Positions 1 through 8,470 of a stretch of 64,000 nt of DNA are shown here, piece after piece (position 1 is the stretch's first letter; every line of letters starts with the position of its first letter). A model generated the notes under the pieces. That model worked only from the letters and a program-made list of their open reading frames with translations, did not search any database and was not told the origin of the DNA. The position numbers were made by a program, and so were the translations under genes. This stretch comes from Romboutsia weinsteinii (GTDB lineage: Bacteria > Bacillota > Clostridia > Peptostreptococcales > Peptostreptococcaceae), in NCBI RefSeq assembly GCF_002250835.2, contig NZ_NOJY02000003.1, positions 112,908-176,907 of the forward strand, written 5' to 3'.

Positions 1-83
1 ATTGCACTATTGAAGATGTAGATAGAGCTATCGATATAATGTCTAAGTATGATGTTGAGATATTCAATAAGAAGTCAGCTTAG
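1..83 (+). CDS. C-terminal end of an unidentified protein (partial)
   Basis: An open frame enters from the left edge (first full codon at base 3) and stops at TAG 81-83. It gives about 26 residues ending DVEIFNKKSA. A strong hairpin terminator follows about 35 bases downstream, which fits a real gene end. The visible tail, with the run EDVDRAIDIM, is reminiscent of the C-terminal helix of fold-type I aminotransferases. That is only a resemblance, and the fragment is too short to assign. Confidence 0.5.
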   Translation, partial: CTIEDVDRAIDIMSKYDVEIFNKKSA

Positions 84-118
84 TATTTGTTACTAATAAA
101 CATAACTATCTTAAATAT

Positions 119-162
119 AAAAGGTATGAAGTTAGAGCCTAAGCTCTATTTTCATACCTTTT
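119..162. terminator. Bidirectional intrinsic terminator
   Basis: A 12-bp outer stem (119-130 with 151-162) encloses a second stem TAGAGC/GCTCTA, with T or A runs on both outer sides. It lies between the end of the left-edge gene and the end of the convergent fluoride channel gene and can serve both. Confidence 0.85.
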
Positions 163-170
163 TAGATTAA

Positions 171-539
171 TCATTTGCATATCTTAATCCCAATTACTAC
201 CCCTAATATACTTAGTAATACATTTAACAATATATTTATGCCTGCCAATAAATAATGCTCTCTGCTAAATAAATTTACAGTCTCATAACTAAATGTAGAA
301 AATGTAGTTAATCCTCCCATCAATCCCGTTGTTAAGAAAAGCTTTAATTCATCAGATATAACATTGCTATCCTTAGTAAGTTGCATAATAAAACCGATAA
401 GTAGCCCTCCTAATATATTTACTATAAGTGTACCTGCTGGCAATTTACTATCTATATACTTAGCTGCTTCAACAGAAACTAGATATCTCAATATAGCTCC
501 TATAAATCCTCCTAAACCTATATATAACACTTTTATCAC
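171..539 (-). CDS. crcB: Fluoride channel FluC/CrcB
   Basis: The 122-residue protein has four hydrophobic segments and the family signatures GGFIGAILRY near the N-terminus and GLMGGLTTFSTFSYE in the middle, where the conserved TTFST segment lines the pore. CrcB/FluC proteins work as dual-topology dimers that let fluoride leave the cell. Start codon is GTG at 539, preceded by AGGTGAG. No fluoride riboswitch was recognised upstream, and only one crcB copy is present here, whereas some Firmicutes carry a tandem pair. It appears monocistronic between two terminators. Confidence 0.93.
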   Translation of the reverse strand: MIKVLYIGLGGFIGAILRYLVSVEAAKYIDSKLPAGTLIVNILGGLLIGFIMQLTKDSNVISDELKLFLTTGLMGGLTTFSTFSYETVNLFSREHYLLAGINILLNVLLSILGVVIGIKICK

Positions 540-616
540 AATACTCTCACCTACTTATATAATTAATCCTTCTAAGTTAGTTTTTATAATAAGTTATAGA
601 TATTATACATATACAA

Positions 617-668
617 AAGGCTATCTCTATTTAAGTAAGTTAGTCTAGCTTAAATAAGAGATAGCCTT
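617..668 (-). terminator. Intrinsic terminator of the 3D-domain gene
   Basis: Long hairpin: AAGGCTATCTCT pairs with AGAGATAGCCTT, continued by ATTTAAG/CTTAAAT with one bulged base. On the minus strand it is followed by TTTTG. It ends the transcript of the gene at 690-1292 and insulates crcB. Confidence 0.85.
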
Positions 669-689
669 AAATGTCTTTATTAAATTATC

Positions 690-1292
690 TTATGGTTGTA
701 AGTATATCTCTATACTTCTTATGCCCCATTCATTACAATGTTCTTCTGTATCCATAAATATATCAATCCTATTTCCCTTTATAGCACTCCCTGTATCTTC
801 AGCTATGAATACTTTATCAAATTCAGGTATATAAACCTTAGTTCCATAAGGTATAATAGTTGGGTCAACAGCTATTGTTCCCCATTTTGGCACTGTTCCT
901 GTAGATGTAATAGTATCTCCAGCATAAGCTGTAGCTTTTACATTAATCTTATTTGACTTATCTATAGATGCCTCTTGAGATGATACATCTTCATTATTTG
1001 AAACATAATCAGAATGAATATACCCTACGGTTTCATTGTGGTTAACTTTAGTCCAGTCACCTTCAACTTTGATTATATCCACAGATTCATCCTTGTTAAG
1101 TGAATAATTTACACTATGACTCATACTAGGTCCTGTTCTAAAATTTACAGAATTTGCACTTATCTGTCCATCTTGAGTGTTCTCTATAGTTATTGATGTA
1201 TTTTCTGAAGTAGTCATCTCTGCAAAAGATTTTATATTTTGTATAGCTAATAGCGACAATGTAGTTATTGTTATTAGAATTTTCCTTTTCAT
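690..1292 (-). CDS. Secreted SH3b plus 3D-domain cell-wall protein
   Basis: 200 residues: a signal peptide (1 to about 24, ending SFA), a bacterial SH3 domain (about 43-100, with VNFRTGPSMSHSV and VGYIHSDYV), and a C-terminal 3D domain (about 118-200). The 3D domain shows TAYAG, GTIAVDPTIIPYGTKVYIP, the aspartates of AEDTG, and RIDIFM. This is the double-psi-barrel fold of MltA/RpfB-type peptidoglycan lytic enzymes, and Bacillus YocH and YabE carry the same domain. The likely role is binding and cleaving peptidoglycan outside the cell. RBS AGGAGGA is seven bases upstream of ATG 1292. Confidence 0.85.
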   Translation of the reverse strand: MKRKILITITTLSLLAIQNIKSFAEMTTSENTSITIENTQDGQISANSVNFRTGPSMSHSVNYSLNKDESVDIIKVEGDWTKVNHNETVGYIHSDYVSNNEDVSSQEASIDKSNKINVKATAYAGDTITSTGTVPKWGTIAVDPTIIPYGTKVYIPEFDKVFIAEDTGSAIKGNRIDIFMDTEEHCNEWGIRSIEIYLQP

Positions 1293-1372
1293 ATGTTATT
1301 TCCTCCTGAGTCTTTCCGTGATGTCAATCAAACTTAGGGGTCTCCCCCTTCTCATTAGGTTATTATACATGA
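1293..1372 (-). promoter_or_regulatory. Promoter and 5' leader of the 3D-domain gene
   Basis: On the minus strand a TATAAT box lies at about 1363-1368 with no good -35 hexamer. It is followed by a leader of about 65 nt that holds a tight GGGG-AGA-CCCC hairpin before the AGGAGGA ribosome binding site. Cell-wall hydrolase genes of Firmicutes are often behind c-di-AMP (ydaO) riboswitches. This leader is far too short to be one and I could not match it to any known riboswitch. Confidence 0.4.
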
Positions 1373-1440
1373 AAAGTTACAATTTTGTTACCTTTTTGAT
1401 ATATATACTTATATTTACTATTATTGTAATAATTTAGATG

Positions 1441-2043
1441 CTACTCTTTTATTTGCAAATAGAAGTTAGTTATAGTAGCTTGATAGTATGGAATTACATA
1501 TAAACCAGCAATTCCAAATGTGAATATCATCAATATATACCATAATATAAAACTTAAAGACAATACAAAGTAGTCCCACTTTCTTCCTTTCATAATCTTA
1601 CCACTTTCTTTTAAGCACTCCACAATTCCTATATCAGGATTTTCAGCTAAAATATAGTATACTTGTGAATATCTAAAAGAAAGAATTATTCCTGGAATTA
1701 TAAAAAGAATAAATCCAATAAATACTATGATATCTACTAATATTGTAATTCCCACAACTTTTAAAATCTTATTAAATCCTGAAAATAAATCTCCATACTT
1801 AGCTTCTCTCTTATTTGCTATGTTTAAAAATAGTATTGCTACTCCAAGATTTAATGGTGCAGTCACTATCGCTATTACTACTGATTCTACAGTTAGTATT
1901 GATGTTACATCTTGATACCCTCTAAATATATATCCTATCAGTGCACCAATTAAAGATAAAGTAATTATAACCCCAATTGCCACTCCCCAGTTGTTTCTTA
2001 ATTGCTCTTTTGCATTAAGTTTTAATTCTTTTCTTGTAAGCAT
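1441..2043 (-). CDS. DUF975 family integral membrane protein
   Basis: 200 residues from ATG 2043, starting MLTRKELKLNAKEQLRNNWG, which is the typical DUF975 opening. The GAGGAGGAG ribosome binding site lies just upstream of this ATG, so the frame-extending start at 2061 sits inside the RBS and is rejected. About five transmembrane segments follow, with a cytoplasmic loop around WDYFVLSLSF. The family is widespread in Firmicutes, of unknown function, and often drives membrane remodelling or stress phenotypes in only a few cases. Nothing in the neighbourhood suggests a specific role. Confidence 0.8.
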   Translation of the reverse strand: MLTRKELKLNAKEQLRNNWGVAIGVIITLSLIGALIGYIFRGYQDVTSILTVESVVIAIVTAPLNLGVAILFLNIANKREAKYGDLFSGFNKILKVVGITILVDIIVFIGFILFIIPGIILSFRYSQVYYILAENPDIGIVECLKESGKIMKGRKWDYFVLSLSFILWYILMIFTFGIAGLYVIPYYQATITNFYLQIKE

Positions 2044-2112
2044 GATTAATCTCCTCCTCATACTTATAAGATATTTTATATAATTATTTTTGTTACTTCT
2101 AAATTTACAGCA

Positions 2113-2150
2113 AAAAATCTTAGTAAAGTTAAATACCCTACTAAGATTTT
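2113..2150 (-). terminator. Intrinsic terminator of thiI
   Basis: AAAATCTTAGTA (2113-2124) pairs with TACTAAGATTTT (2139-2150), and the minus strand continues with a T run. It lies 20 bases past the thiI stop codon. Confidence 0.85.
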
Positions 2151-2171
2151 TATAATGATTATATTATTTAA

Positions 2172-3344
2172 TTAAAATTCTATATCTTCTACCTCTATAT
2201 TATCTATTGCATCTTGTATTAATTTTTCAACATCTAATTTACTTTCTGACTTTTCTATTCTTTCTAATCTTGGCTTAGTTACAGGCTTCTTTGGAGAGAA
2301 TACTGTACAGCAATCTTCTTCTGGTAATATAGATGTTTCAAATGTTCCTATTTTTTGAGCTACTTCTATTATTTCAGTCTTATCCATAGCTATAAGAGGT
2401 CTAAATACAGGTATACTTACAGATGCATTTGTACAAGTTAATCCTTGTATAGTTTGAGATGCAACTTGTCCTATACTTTCTCCTGTAACTAAAGCATCAC
2501 AGTGTCTAGATTCAGCTACTCTTTCTGCTATTTGCATCATGAACCTTCTTGATATTATAGTCATTTCCTCTTCTTTACATTCTAATCCTATCGCCTTTTG
2601 TATTTCTAATATATTAACCTTGTGAAGCCTTACTCTTCCACAGTACTTAGCAAGTATCTTAGCTAAATCTCTAACTTTCTCTTGAGATTTTTCACTTGTA
2701 AATGGGTAACTATGGAAATGTATAGCTTCTAAGTCCATACCTCTTTTAGCAATCATCCATGAAGCTACAGGACTGTCTATTCCTCCTGATAATAAAGACA
2801 TAGCTCTTCCATTAGTTCCTAATGGTAATCCACCGTAACCAGCAACCGTATCACTATATACCATGACATGATTTTGTCTTAATTCACACTTTATCTTAAC
2901 CTCTGGATTTCTAACATCTACCTTTATTCTATCTTTTACATTGTACACTAAGTATCCGCCGATATCTAAACTCATCTCTTGAGAAGTTAAATTAAAATCT
3001 TTGTCTCCTCTTCTAGATTCAACCTTAAATGTCTTATAACCTTCTTCTATTTTATCTTCTAACATAGCTAAAGCTAGCTCTTTTAATTTATCATAGTCTT
3101 TTGCTGCTCTTATCCCAGGACAAACTCCTACTATTCCAAATACTTTTTTAACTTCTTCTATTACTTCTTCATAATCGTAATCTTCTAAGTCTACATATAT
3201 TCTTCCGTACTCTTTGTAAACATTGAACTTACCTATTGGCTTTAACATGTTCTTAATATTCTTTATAAGCTTATTTTCAAATAGGTATCTGTTCTTACCT
3301 TTAACACCTATTTCTCCGTATTTAACTATTAATATATTATACAA
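2172..3344 (-). CDS. thiI: tRNA 4-thiouridine synthetase ThiI
   Basis: 390 residues. I chose TTG 3344 (protein starting [19 protein letters not shown]) because AGAGGTGAT lies six bases upstream; the longer frame from 3377 begins before that site. The order is an N-terminal ferredoxin-like/THUMP region (about 1-165), then the PP-loop ATPase with [12 protein letters not shown]. There is no rhodanese extension, as usual in Gram-positives. It adenylates U8 of tRNA and transfers sulfur to make s4U, and can also feed thiamine thiazole synthesis. The sulfur donor is very likely the cysteine desulfurase encoded directly upstream. Confidence 0.93.
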   Translation of the reverse strand: MYNILIVKYGEIGVKGKNRYLFENKLIKNIKNMLKPIGKFNVYKEYGRIYVDLEDYDYEEVIEEVKKVFGIVGVCPGIRAAKDYDKLKELALAMLEDKIEEGYKTFKVESRRGDKDFNLTSQEMSLDIGGYLVYNVKDRIKVDVRNPEVKIKCELRQNHVMVYSDTVAGYGGLPLGTNGRAMSLLSGGIDSPVASWMIAKRGMDLEAIHFHSYPFTSEKSQEKVRDLAKILAKYCGRVRLHKVNILEIQKAIGLECKEEEMTIISRRFMMQIAERVAESRHCDALVTGESIGQVASQTIQGLTCTNASVSIPVFRPLIAMDKTEIIEVAQKIGTFETSILPEEDCCTVFSPKKPVTKPRLERIEKSESKLDVEKLIQDAIDNIEVEDIEF

Positions 3345-3406
3345 AATATCACCTCTTAAATTATTTTTGTCAATCAAAATACTGTCATCTATTTTGCTTA
3401 TATGAT

Positions 3407-4558
3407 CTATCTTCTTCTCATTATCATTCTTAGATCACTTATTGATTCTTTTAACACTCTCACTACTTCTAATATTTCTTCTTCTGTATTATCATCTGAT
3501 AAACTAAATCTTATAGCACCCTCTATTTCATCTGGAGTAAGTCCTATCATATTTAATACATGGCTACCTTTTTTCTTAGACGAACAAGCAGATCCTGTTG
3601 ATACATATATACCTTTTTGTTCAAGGTAGTGAAGTAATACTTCTCCTTTTATTCCTCTAAATGATATATTTAATATATGGCATACACCATCTTCAGGAGA
3701 ATTAACTTTTATATCTTCTATAGACTTTATTATTTCATCCTTAAGAAGATTTTTTAATCCTGATATTTTTTCAATTTTTGAATCTAAATCTTTAGTTATT
3801 ATTTTTACAGCTTCTCCTAAACCATAAATACCAGGTACATTTTCTGTTCCTGATCTTACTCCTATTTCTTGACCTCCACCAGTTAACATAGGCTTTAATC
3901 TATTATTTTCTTTAATATACATAAATCCTATACCTTTAGGACCGTGGAACTTATGAGCACTAACACTCATGAAGTCAATATTATATCTAGATGGTCTAAA
4001 GTTAATCTTAGCATACGATTGTATAGCATCTACATGTAAGTATACCTTATCCTGTAATGATTTTAGGTATTTACCTATTTCTGCTATTGGTTGTATGCTT
4101 CCAATTTCATTATTAACATGCATTATAGTTATTAGGCATGTTGATGGCTTTATAGAGTTTTTTAGTTCATCTATATCTATTTTACCTTCTTTATCAACAT
4201 TTAAATATGTAACTTCAAAACCTTCATCTTCTAAATCCTTAAGTGTATTTAAAACTGAAGGGTGTTCTATTACAGTTGATATTATATGATTTTTTCTTTT
4301 CTTATGAAGGTTTGCTACACCTCTTATTATAGTGTTATTAGATTCTGTTCCACCTGAAGTGAAATATATTTCTTTATCTTTTGCGCCTATACTTCTAGCA
4401 ATATCTTGCCTCACAGCTTTTATATTCTTCTCAACTTCTATTCCTTTTTTATGTAAAGATGATGGATTTGCATAATCTGAAGTTAATGCATACATCATTC
4501 TTTCTACTACTTCTTTGTAAGGCTTCGTAGTTGCACTATTATCTAAATATATATCCAT
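3407..4558 (-). CDS. Cysteine desulfurase (NifS/IscS family, ThiI partner)
   Basis: 383 residues of fold-type I PLP enzyme. It opens IYLDNSATT, has the PLP lysine K203 in SVSAHKFHG, and the persulfide-forming cysteine C325 in [12 protein letters not shown]. It takes sulfur from cysteine and forms a protein persulfide. Its position 62 bases upstream of thiI matches the arrangement of NifZ-ThiI in Bacillus, so its main client is probably ThiI and tRNA s4U. It lacks an adjacent IscU or SufU gene, which argues against a general Fe-S assembly role. The two genes appear to form one operon ending at the terminator at 2113. Confidence 0.93.
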   Translation of the reverse strand: MDIYLDNSATTKPYKEVVERMMYALTSDYANPSSLHKKGIEVEKNIKAVRQDIARSIGAKDKEIYFTSGGTESNNTIIRGVANLHKKRKNHIISTVIEHPSVLNTLKDLEDEGFEVTYLNVDKEGKIDIDELKNSIKPSTCLITIMHVNNEIGSIQPIAEIGKYLKSLQDKVYLHVDAIQSYAKINFRPSRYNIDFMSVSAHKFHGPKGIGFMYIKENNRLKPMLTGGGQEIGVRSGTENVPGIYGLGEAVKIITKDLDSKIEKISGLKNLLKDEIIKSIEDIKVNSPEDGVCHILNISFRGIKGEVLLHYLEQKGIYVSTGSACSSKKKGSHVLNMIGLTPDEIEGAIRFSLSDDNTEEEILEVVRVLKESISDLRMIMRRR

Positions 4559-4719
4559 ATACTACACCAGCTTTCCAATTCATACTTAATATAAACAATT
4601 AATATTTATATTTTAACCAAAGTGATCATTATTTAAAAAATAACTTAAAAAAAAGAAATCTTTTGGATTTCTCATGCTATCTTTTAAATATAAATTTAAA
4701 TTCATATCTCTTTATTATA
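4559..4719 (-). promoter_or_regulatory. Promoter and possible attenuator leader before the cysteine desulfurase
   Basis: The minus strand has an extended -10 box TGGTATAAT (about 4711-4719). Some 40 nt further on is a hairpin GAAATC-CAAAA-GATTTC followed by eight T residues (4648-4672), then about 90 nt to the gene start. A terminator-like structure inside a leader suggests attenuation or a very short RNA. A 30-codon frame, MNLNLYLKDS onward, overlaps the hairpin but would be nearly leaderless, so I do not call it a gene. Confidence 0.35.
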
Positions 4720-4761
4720 CCACTAAAGTACATTTTTTTTAATATTTTCTATGTAATAAGA

Positions 4762-4795
4762 AAAAATCTTTGACCTATATAAATCAAAGATTTTT
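4762..4795 (-). terminator. Intrinsic terminator of the DUF523-type gene
   Basis: AAAAATCTTTGA (4762-4773) pairs perfectly with TCAAAGATTTTT (4784-4795), followed by a T run on the minus strand. It lies just past the stop at 4809. Confidence 0.85.
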
Positions 4796-4808
4796 GTTAA
4801 TAGTTATT

Positions 4809-5357
4809 TTAATTAATACTTCCATAAATCTTTTCTATACTATCTAAACTAAATCCAAACATATCTAGCTTAATACCTTTTTCTCCTAGCATAGATTCTA
4901 TCTCCTCAATAAATATTCCCTTTTCTTCAGTGTATATTATACTATCTATAGTTCGGCTTAAATTTTTATTACTTCCTAACTCTCCACCCCATTCTCCTCT
5001 GCAAGTTAAGCTAACACCACAAGATGGACTTCCATCTATCCCCAAGATACCTAATATCTCATGTCCATTATTTATATACTCTTGTATCTGGTACAGGTAT
5101 GTTTTAAACTCTTCTCTGCATATTCTTCTAAAATGAGGAGTATCGAATTGATCTTTTACATGCCCCCATCTTTTACTTCCATACATTATTTGCTCTGGGC
5201 AAGGTAGCTGAATTATACTTATATTATTCTCTATAATTAACTTCACAAGTTCTTTCCTTGCCTCTTCTCTTTCAAATTCTTCGATAAAACTCTCTACTTT
5301 TGAGTTTACATTTAGAATACAGTGTGAAACCAATATAATTTTATTTGTACTTATCAT
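4809..5357 (-). CDS. DUF523-related (TudS-like) protein
   Basis: 182 residues with three cysteine-bearing motifs in the order seen in the DUF523 family: SHCILN near the N-terminus, PCPEQIMYG at about 53-61, and IDGSPSCGV. Thiouracil desulfidase TudS belongs to this family and uses an [4Fe-4S] cluster bound by such cysteines; here the first motif is SHCILN rather than the usual CLLG, so it is a divergent branch. Desulfuration of a thio-compound is a reasonable guess, not shown. AAGGAGAA precedes ATG 5357. It lies beside the tRNA thiolation genes but has its own terminator. Confidence 0.6.
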   Translation of the reverse strand: MISTNKIILVSHCILNVNSKVESFIEEFEREEARKELVKLIIENNISIIQLPCPEQIMYGSKRWGHVKDQFDTPHFRRICREEFKTYLYQIQEYINNGHEILGILGIDGSPSCGVSLTCRGEWGGELGSNKNLSRTIDSIIYTEEKGIFIEEIESMLGEKGIKLDMFGFSLDSIEKIYGSIN

Positions 5358-5623
5358 ATTCTAATATTCTCCTTAAATTTACATTATATGTCATATAAAT
5401 TGTAATCTATCTGTAGCTTGATAGTAAAACTGATTTTATGAATATCTAATTATCACTTATAGATTTTATGAATATTTATTACATATATAAAACTTAAATT
5501 CTCATTTTATTTTCTATTTATATCTAAAAACTTACTTTTTTAATATTTTGAATACGTTTTCCTTATATTTTTTATTTAATTTTAACTTTTTTCAAGTTTT
5601 TTTAAGTTTTTTTGTAAAAACTA

Positions 5624-5652
5624 TTGATTATCCTGTCGAATTTTGTTATTAT
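5624..5652 (+). promoter_or_regulatory. Promoter of the small RNA candidate
   Basis: TTGATT (5624-5629), a 17-base spacer and TATTAT (5647-5652) make a good housekeeping-sigma promoter on the plus strand. Transcription should begin near 5659-5661. It is far from the asparaginase start at 5872, with a terminator in between, so it seems to drive a separate short RNA. Confidence 0.65.
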
Positions 5653-5658
5653 TAATAC

Positions 5659-5810
5659 ATGGTTATCCCCCTGATAACCTTAATTAAAATCTCTATTCCC
5701 AATACCCCTTTTGAACGGATAGACTTTATATCCATTATTGTTAAATTGGCAACGGAAGCCAGTTTAACAGAAAAAAAAGAGCTTCCCCGAGCTCTTTTTT
5801 TTTATGCTTT
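5659..5810 (+). ncRNA. Candidate C-rich small regulatory RNA
   Basis: About 145 nt bounded by a promoter and an intrinsic terminator and holding no reading frame of note. Hairpins: GGTTATC-CCCCT-GATAACC (5661-5679); GGATA/TATCC (5718-5733); TTAAATTGGC/GCCAGTTTAA with an AACGGAA loop (5741-5767); and the terminator AAAGAGCT-TCCCCG-AGCTCTTT with nine T's (5771-5809). C-rich stretches occur in the first loop, in the unpaired CTATTCCCAATACCCCTTTT segment, and in the terminator loop. This layout recalls anti-Shine-Dalgarno sRNAs such as RsaE/RoxS, but I did not recognise the family. The stretch 5358-5623 before it is AT-rich and holds nothing else I can support. Confidence 0.6.
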
Positions 5811-5871
5811 TTTTTGATATAATGCAATTAGATTGTACAATTTTTATATTTTATAAAGGTGGAGATATTAT

Positions 5872-6873
5872 ATGACTAACAAAAAGAAAGTTGCCATAGT
5901 TTTTACTGGTGGAACTATATCCATGACTGTAGATGAAAAAGTTGGAGCTGCTATACCAACATTATCTGGAGAACAAATAATGTCAATGGTTACAAACATT
6001 GACAAGGTCGCTAATGTTGAAGTTTTTAATTTTGACGAAATTCCAGGACCTCATATAACTCCAGAAAGAATGCTAGAGTTGAGAGACTATGTCAATAATT
6101 TACTTGCAACAGACGATATATCTGGTGTTGTAATAACTCACGGAACTGATAGTTTAGAAGAAACTGCTTATTTCCTTGATTTAACTATAAAAACTTCAAA
6201 GCCAGTTATTGTAACTGGTGCTATGAGAAGTAGTTCAGAACTTGGATATGATGGACCAAGTAACTTATCTTCAGCTGTTTGTACTGCAATATCAGAAGAA
6301 GCTAAAGATAAAGGTGTACTTGTAGTACTTAACAATGAAGTTATGTTAGCTTCTGAAGCTACTAAGACTAATACACTATCTTTAAATACTTTCCAAGCTC
6401 TATCTGGTGGTCCTTTAGGAATCATAGATTGTAATGAGCTTGTATTATTTAAAAGTACAGCTTCAAGAAACATTGTTCATATAGATACAGATGTTGTTGA
6501 GTCTAAGGTTGCCTTATTTAAATCAGGAGTTGGAATGGATGATACATTTATAAAATTTGCTGCTGATAATGGCTACAAAGGTATAATAGTTGAAGCTATG
6601 GGTAGAGGTAATATACCTCCAATAATGTATGAAGGTGTTAAATATGCTAGGGAAAAAGGAATCCCAGTTGTTATAGTATCTAGATGTCACTCTGGTAGAG
6701 TATTTGATAGCTATGGATATTTAGGTTCAGGAAGAGATTTAAGAAATATAGGATGTATATTTGGTGGAGACCTTCCAGGACAAAAAGCTAGAATAAAACT
6801 TATACTTGCATTAGGAAAAACTAATAACTTAGATGAAATTACAGATTACTTTGAAAAAGGAATTTATTATTAA
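5872..6873 (+). CDS. L-asparaginase
   Basis: 333 residues, normal length for the family. Both catalytic threonine signatures are present: TGGTIS (T12/T15) and THGTDSLEETAYF (T92-D93), followed by VTGAMRSSSELGYDGPSNL. No signal peptide, so it is probably a cytoplasmic enzyme hydrolysing asparagine to aspartate and ammonia. AAGGTGGAG precedes ATG 5872. It is monocistronic between the small RNA terminator and its own terminator. Type I and type II enzymes are hard to separate by eye, so no symbol is given. Confidence 0.92.
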   Translation: MTNKKKVAIVFTGGTISMTVDEKVGAAIPTLSGEQIMSMVTNIDKVANVEVFNFDEIPGPHITPERMLELRDYVNNLLATDDISGVVITHGTDSLEETAYFLDLTIKTSKPVIVTGAMRSSSELGYDGPSNLSSAVCTAISEEAKDKGVLVVLNNEVMLASEATKTNTLSLNTFQALSGGPLGIIDCNELVLFKSTASRNIVHIDTDVVESKVALFKSGVGMDDTFIKFAADNGYKGIIVEAMGRGNIPPIMYEGVKYAREKGIPVVIVSRCHSGRVFDSYGYLGSGRDLRNIGCIFGGDLPGQKARIKLILALGKTNNLDEITDYFEKGIYY

Positions 6874-6956
6874 ATATTATTGATATTTATATATATATGA
6901 CCTACATTGATAATAAAGTTCGTTTAAGTCATTTATTAAAAATATAATTTAAAACA

Positions 6957-6990
6957 AAAGCGCTATCTAGATATACTTAGATAGCACTTT
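6957..6990. terminator. Bidirectional terminator between asparaginase and the ABC transporter
   Basis: GCTATCTA (6962-6969) pairs with TAGATAGC (6978-6985), extended by AAAG/CTTT across one mismatch, with A runs on the left and T runs on the right. It serves the convergent genes. Confidence 0.75.
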
Positions 6991-7018
6991 TTAATATTCA
7001 TTATTAAATATATATTTT

Positions 7019-7744
7019 TTATGCCAAAACCTTATCGAAAAATTCTTTAGCTCTGCCATTTTTAGGAGCATTAAATACATTTTCTGGAGAATCATCTTCA
7101 ATAATTTTTCCTTCATCAACAAATATCACCCTATCTGCAACTTCCTTTGCAAATCCCATTTCATGTGTAACAATTGCCATAGTCATGCCCTCTATAGCAA
7201 GTTCTTTTATAACATCTAGTACTTCTTTTACCATCTCTGGATCTAGCGCTGAAGTCGGTTCATCAAATAACATCATATCTGGTTCCATTGCAAGAGCTCT
7301 TGCAATAGCAATTCTTTGCTTTTGACCTCCTGAAAGTTGAGATGGATATGAATTTTTCTTATCTAATAAGCCTACTCTTTGAAGTAGGTACTCAGCTTTT
7401 TTCTCAGCCATTTCCTTAGTCATTTTATTTAGCTTAATTGGCGCTAGTGTAATATTTTCTAAAACTGTTTTGTGAGGAAATAAGTTAAAGTTTTGAAATA
7501 CCATTCCAATTTTTTCTCTTACTTTATCAATCTTTATTTTTTTATCGGTTAAGCTAATCCCTTCAAAAATTATATCTCCATTTGTTGGTTCTTCCAACAA
7601 GTTCATACATCTAAGAAGAGTACTCTTACCACTACCGCTAGGTCCTACTATTGCAAGTATTTCTCCTTTTTTGATTTCTAAATCTATATTTTTTAGTATC
7701 TCTAATTTTCCAAATGATTTACTAAGATTATTTATTGTAATCAT
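7019..7744 (-). CDS. Polar amino acid ABC transporter, ATPase
   Basis: 241 residues of the GlnQ/HisP family: Walker [10 protein letters not shown] (34-42), signature [10 protein letters not shown], Walker [15 protein letters not shown] and the H-loop VTHE. It powers uptake of a polar amino acid together with the permease 26 bases upstream and the lipoprotein encoded before that. The three genes form one operon behind a T-box leader, so expression should rise when one tRNA is uncharged. Confidence 0.93.
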   Translation of the reverse strand: MITINNLSKSFGKLEILKNIDLEIKKGEILAIVGPSGSGKSTLLRCMNLLEEPTNGDIIFEGISLTDKKIKIDKVREKIGMVFQNFNLFPHKTVLENITLAPIKLNKMTKEMAEKKAEYLLQRVGLLDKKNSYPSQLSGGQKQRIAIARALAMEPDMMLFDEPTSALDPEMVKEVLDVIKELAIEGMTMAIVTHEMGFAKEVADRVIFVDEGKIIEDDSPENVFNAPKNGRAKEFFDKVLA

Positions 7745-7770
7745 AACACTTATTCTCCTTGATTATATTT

Positions 7771-8445
7771 TTATGCATCAGCCATAGCAAATTTCTTTTC
7801 CAATAGACCAACAAGCTTAGATAATGTAAATGTAAGAACAAAATATATTAGAGCTGCTACTATTAGAGGTTCTAAAGGCTTAAACGTAGAATTCTTTACT
7901 ACACCTTGAACAAACATGATCTCTTTGACACCTATAACAGATATAATAGAAGATTCTTTTATAAGTGATATAAATTCATTTGCTAAGGCAGGTAAGATAT
8001 TTCTTATTGCTTGAGGTACTATTACATATCTCATCGTACTTGAGTAACTTAATCCCAAAGATCTACTTGCTTCCATCTGCCCATTATCAACTGACTGAAT
8101 ACCAGATCTAAATATCTCAGCTACATATGCACCTGAATTTATAGATAAAGCCACGGCCGCGGTTACAAATTCACTAGATATTCCAAATATACCCGGTATG
8201 TTAATTCCTATCTGAGGTAATCCAAACCAAAGTAAAAATACTTGTGCAAGTAATGGAGTACCTCTTAATACTTCAATATAAACACTTGCTAATCCACTTA
8301 AAAATTTATTTTTGGATAGTTTTGCAAGACATATAAATAAACCTATTATAAATCCGAAAAATAAAGCTATTAGAGAAACTGATATTGTAATACCAGTTCC
8401 CTTTAAAATCATCTCATACCATTTGCTTAAGAAACTAAAATCCAT
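7771..8445 (-). CDS. Polar amino acid ABC transporter, permease
   Basis: 224 residues from ATG 8445 (MDFSFLSKWYEM). GGGAGTGGG lies just upstream, and the alternative TTG at 8460 falls inside that ribosome binding site. The protein has about five transmembrane segments and the HisM/GlnP signature EVLRGTPLLAQVFLLWFGLP, followed by the EAA loop EASRSLGLSYSSTMRYVIVP that docks the ATPase. It probably forms a homodimer, as only one permease is encoded. Confidence 0.92.
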   Translation of the reverse strand: MDFSFLSKWYEMILKGTGITISVSLIALFFGFIIGLFICLAKLSKNKFLSGLASVYIEVLRGTPLLAQVFLLWFGLPQIGINIPGIFGISSEFVTAAVALSINSGAYVAEIFRSGIQSVDNGQMEASRSLGLSYSSTMRYVIVPQAIRNILPALANEFISLIKESSIISVIGVKEIMFVQGVVKNSTFKPLEPLIVAALIYFVLTFTLSKLVGLLEKKFAMADA

Positions 8446-8470
8446 ATTGCCCACTCCCAACTTTTATTTT

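Noticed and set aside
4630..4711. 30-codon frame MNLNLYLKDS onward in the cysteine desulfurase leader
   Set aside because: Would be nearly leaderless behind the -10 box and runs through the hairpin; no independent support.
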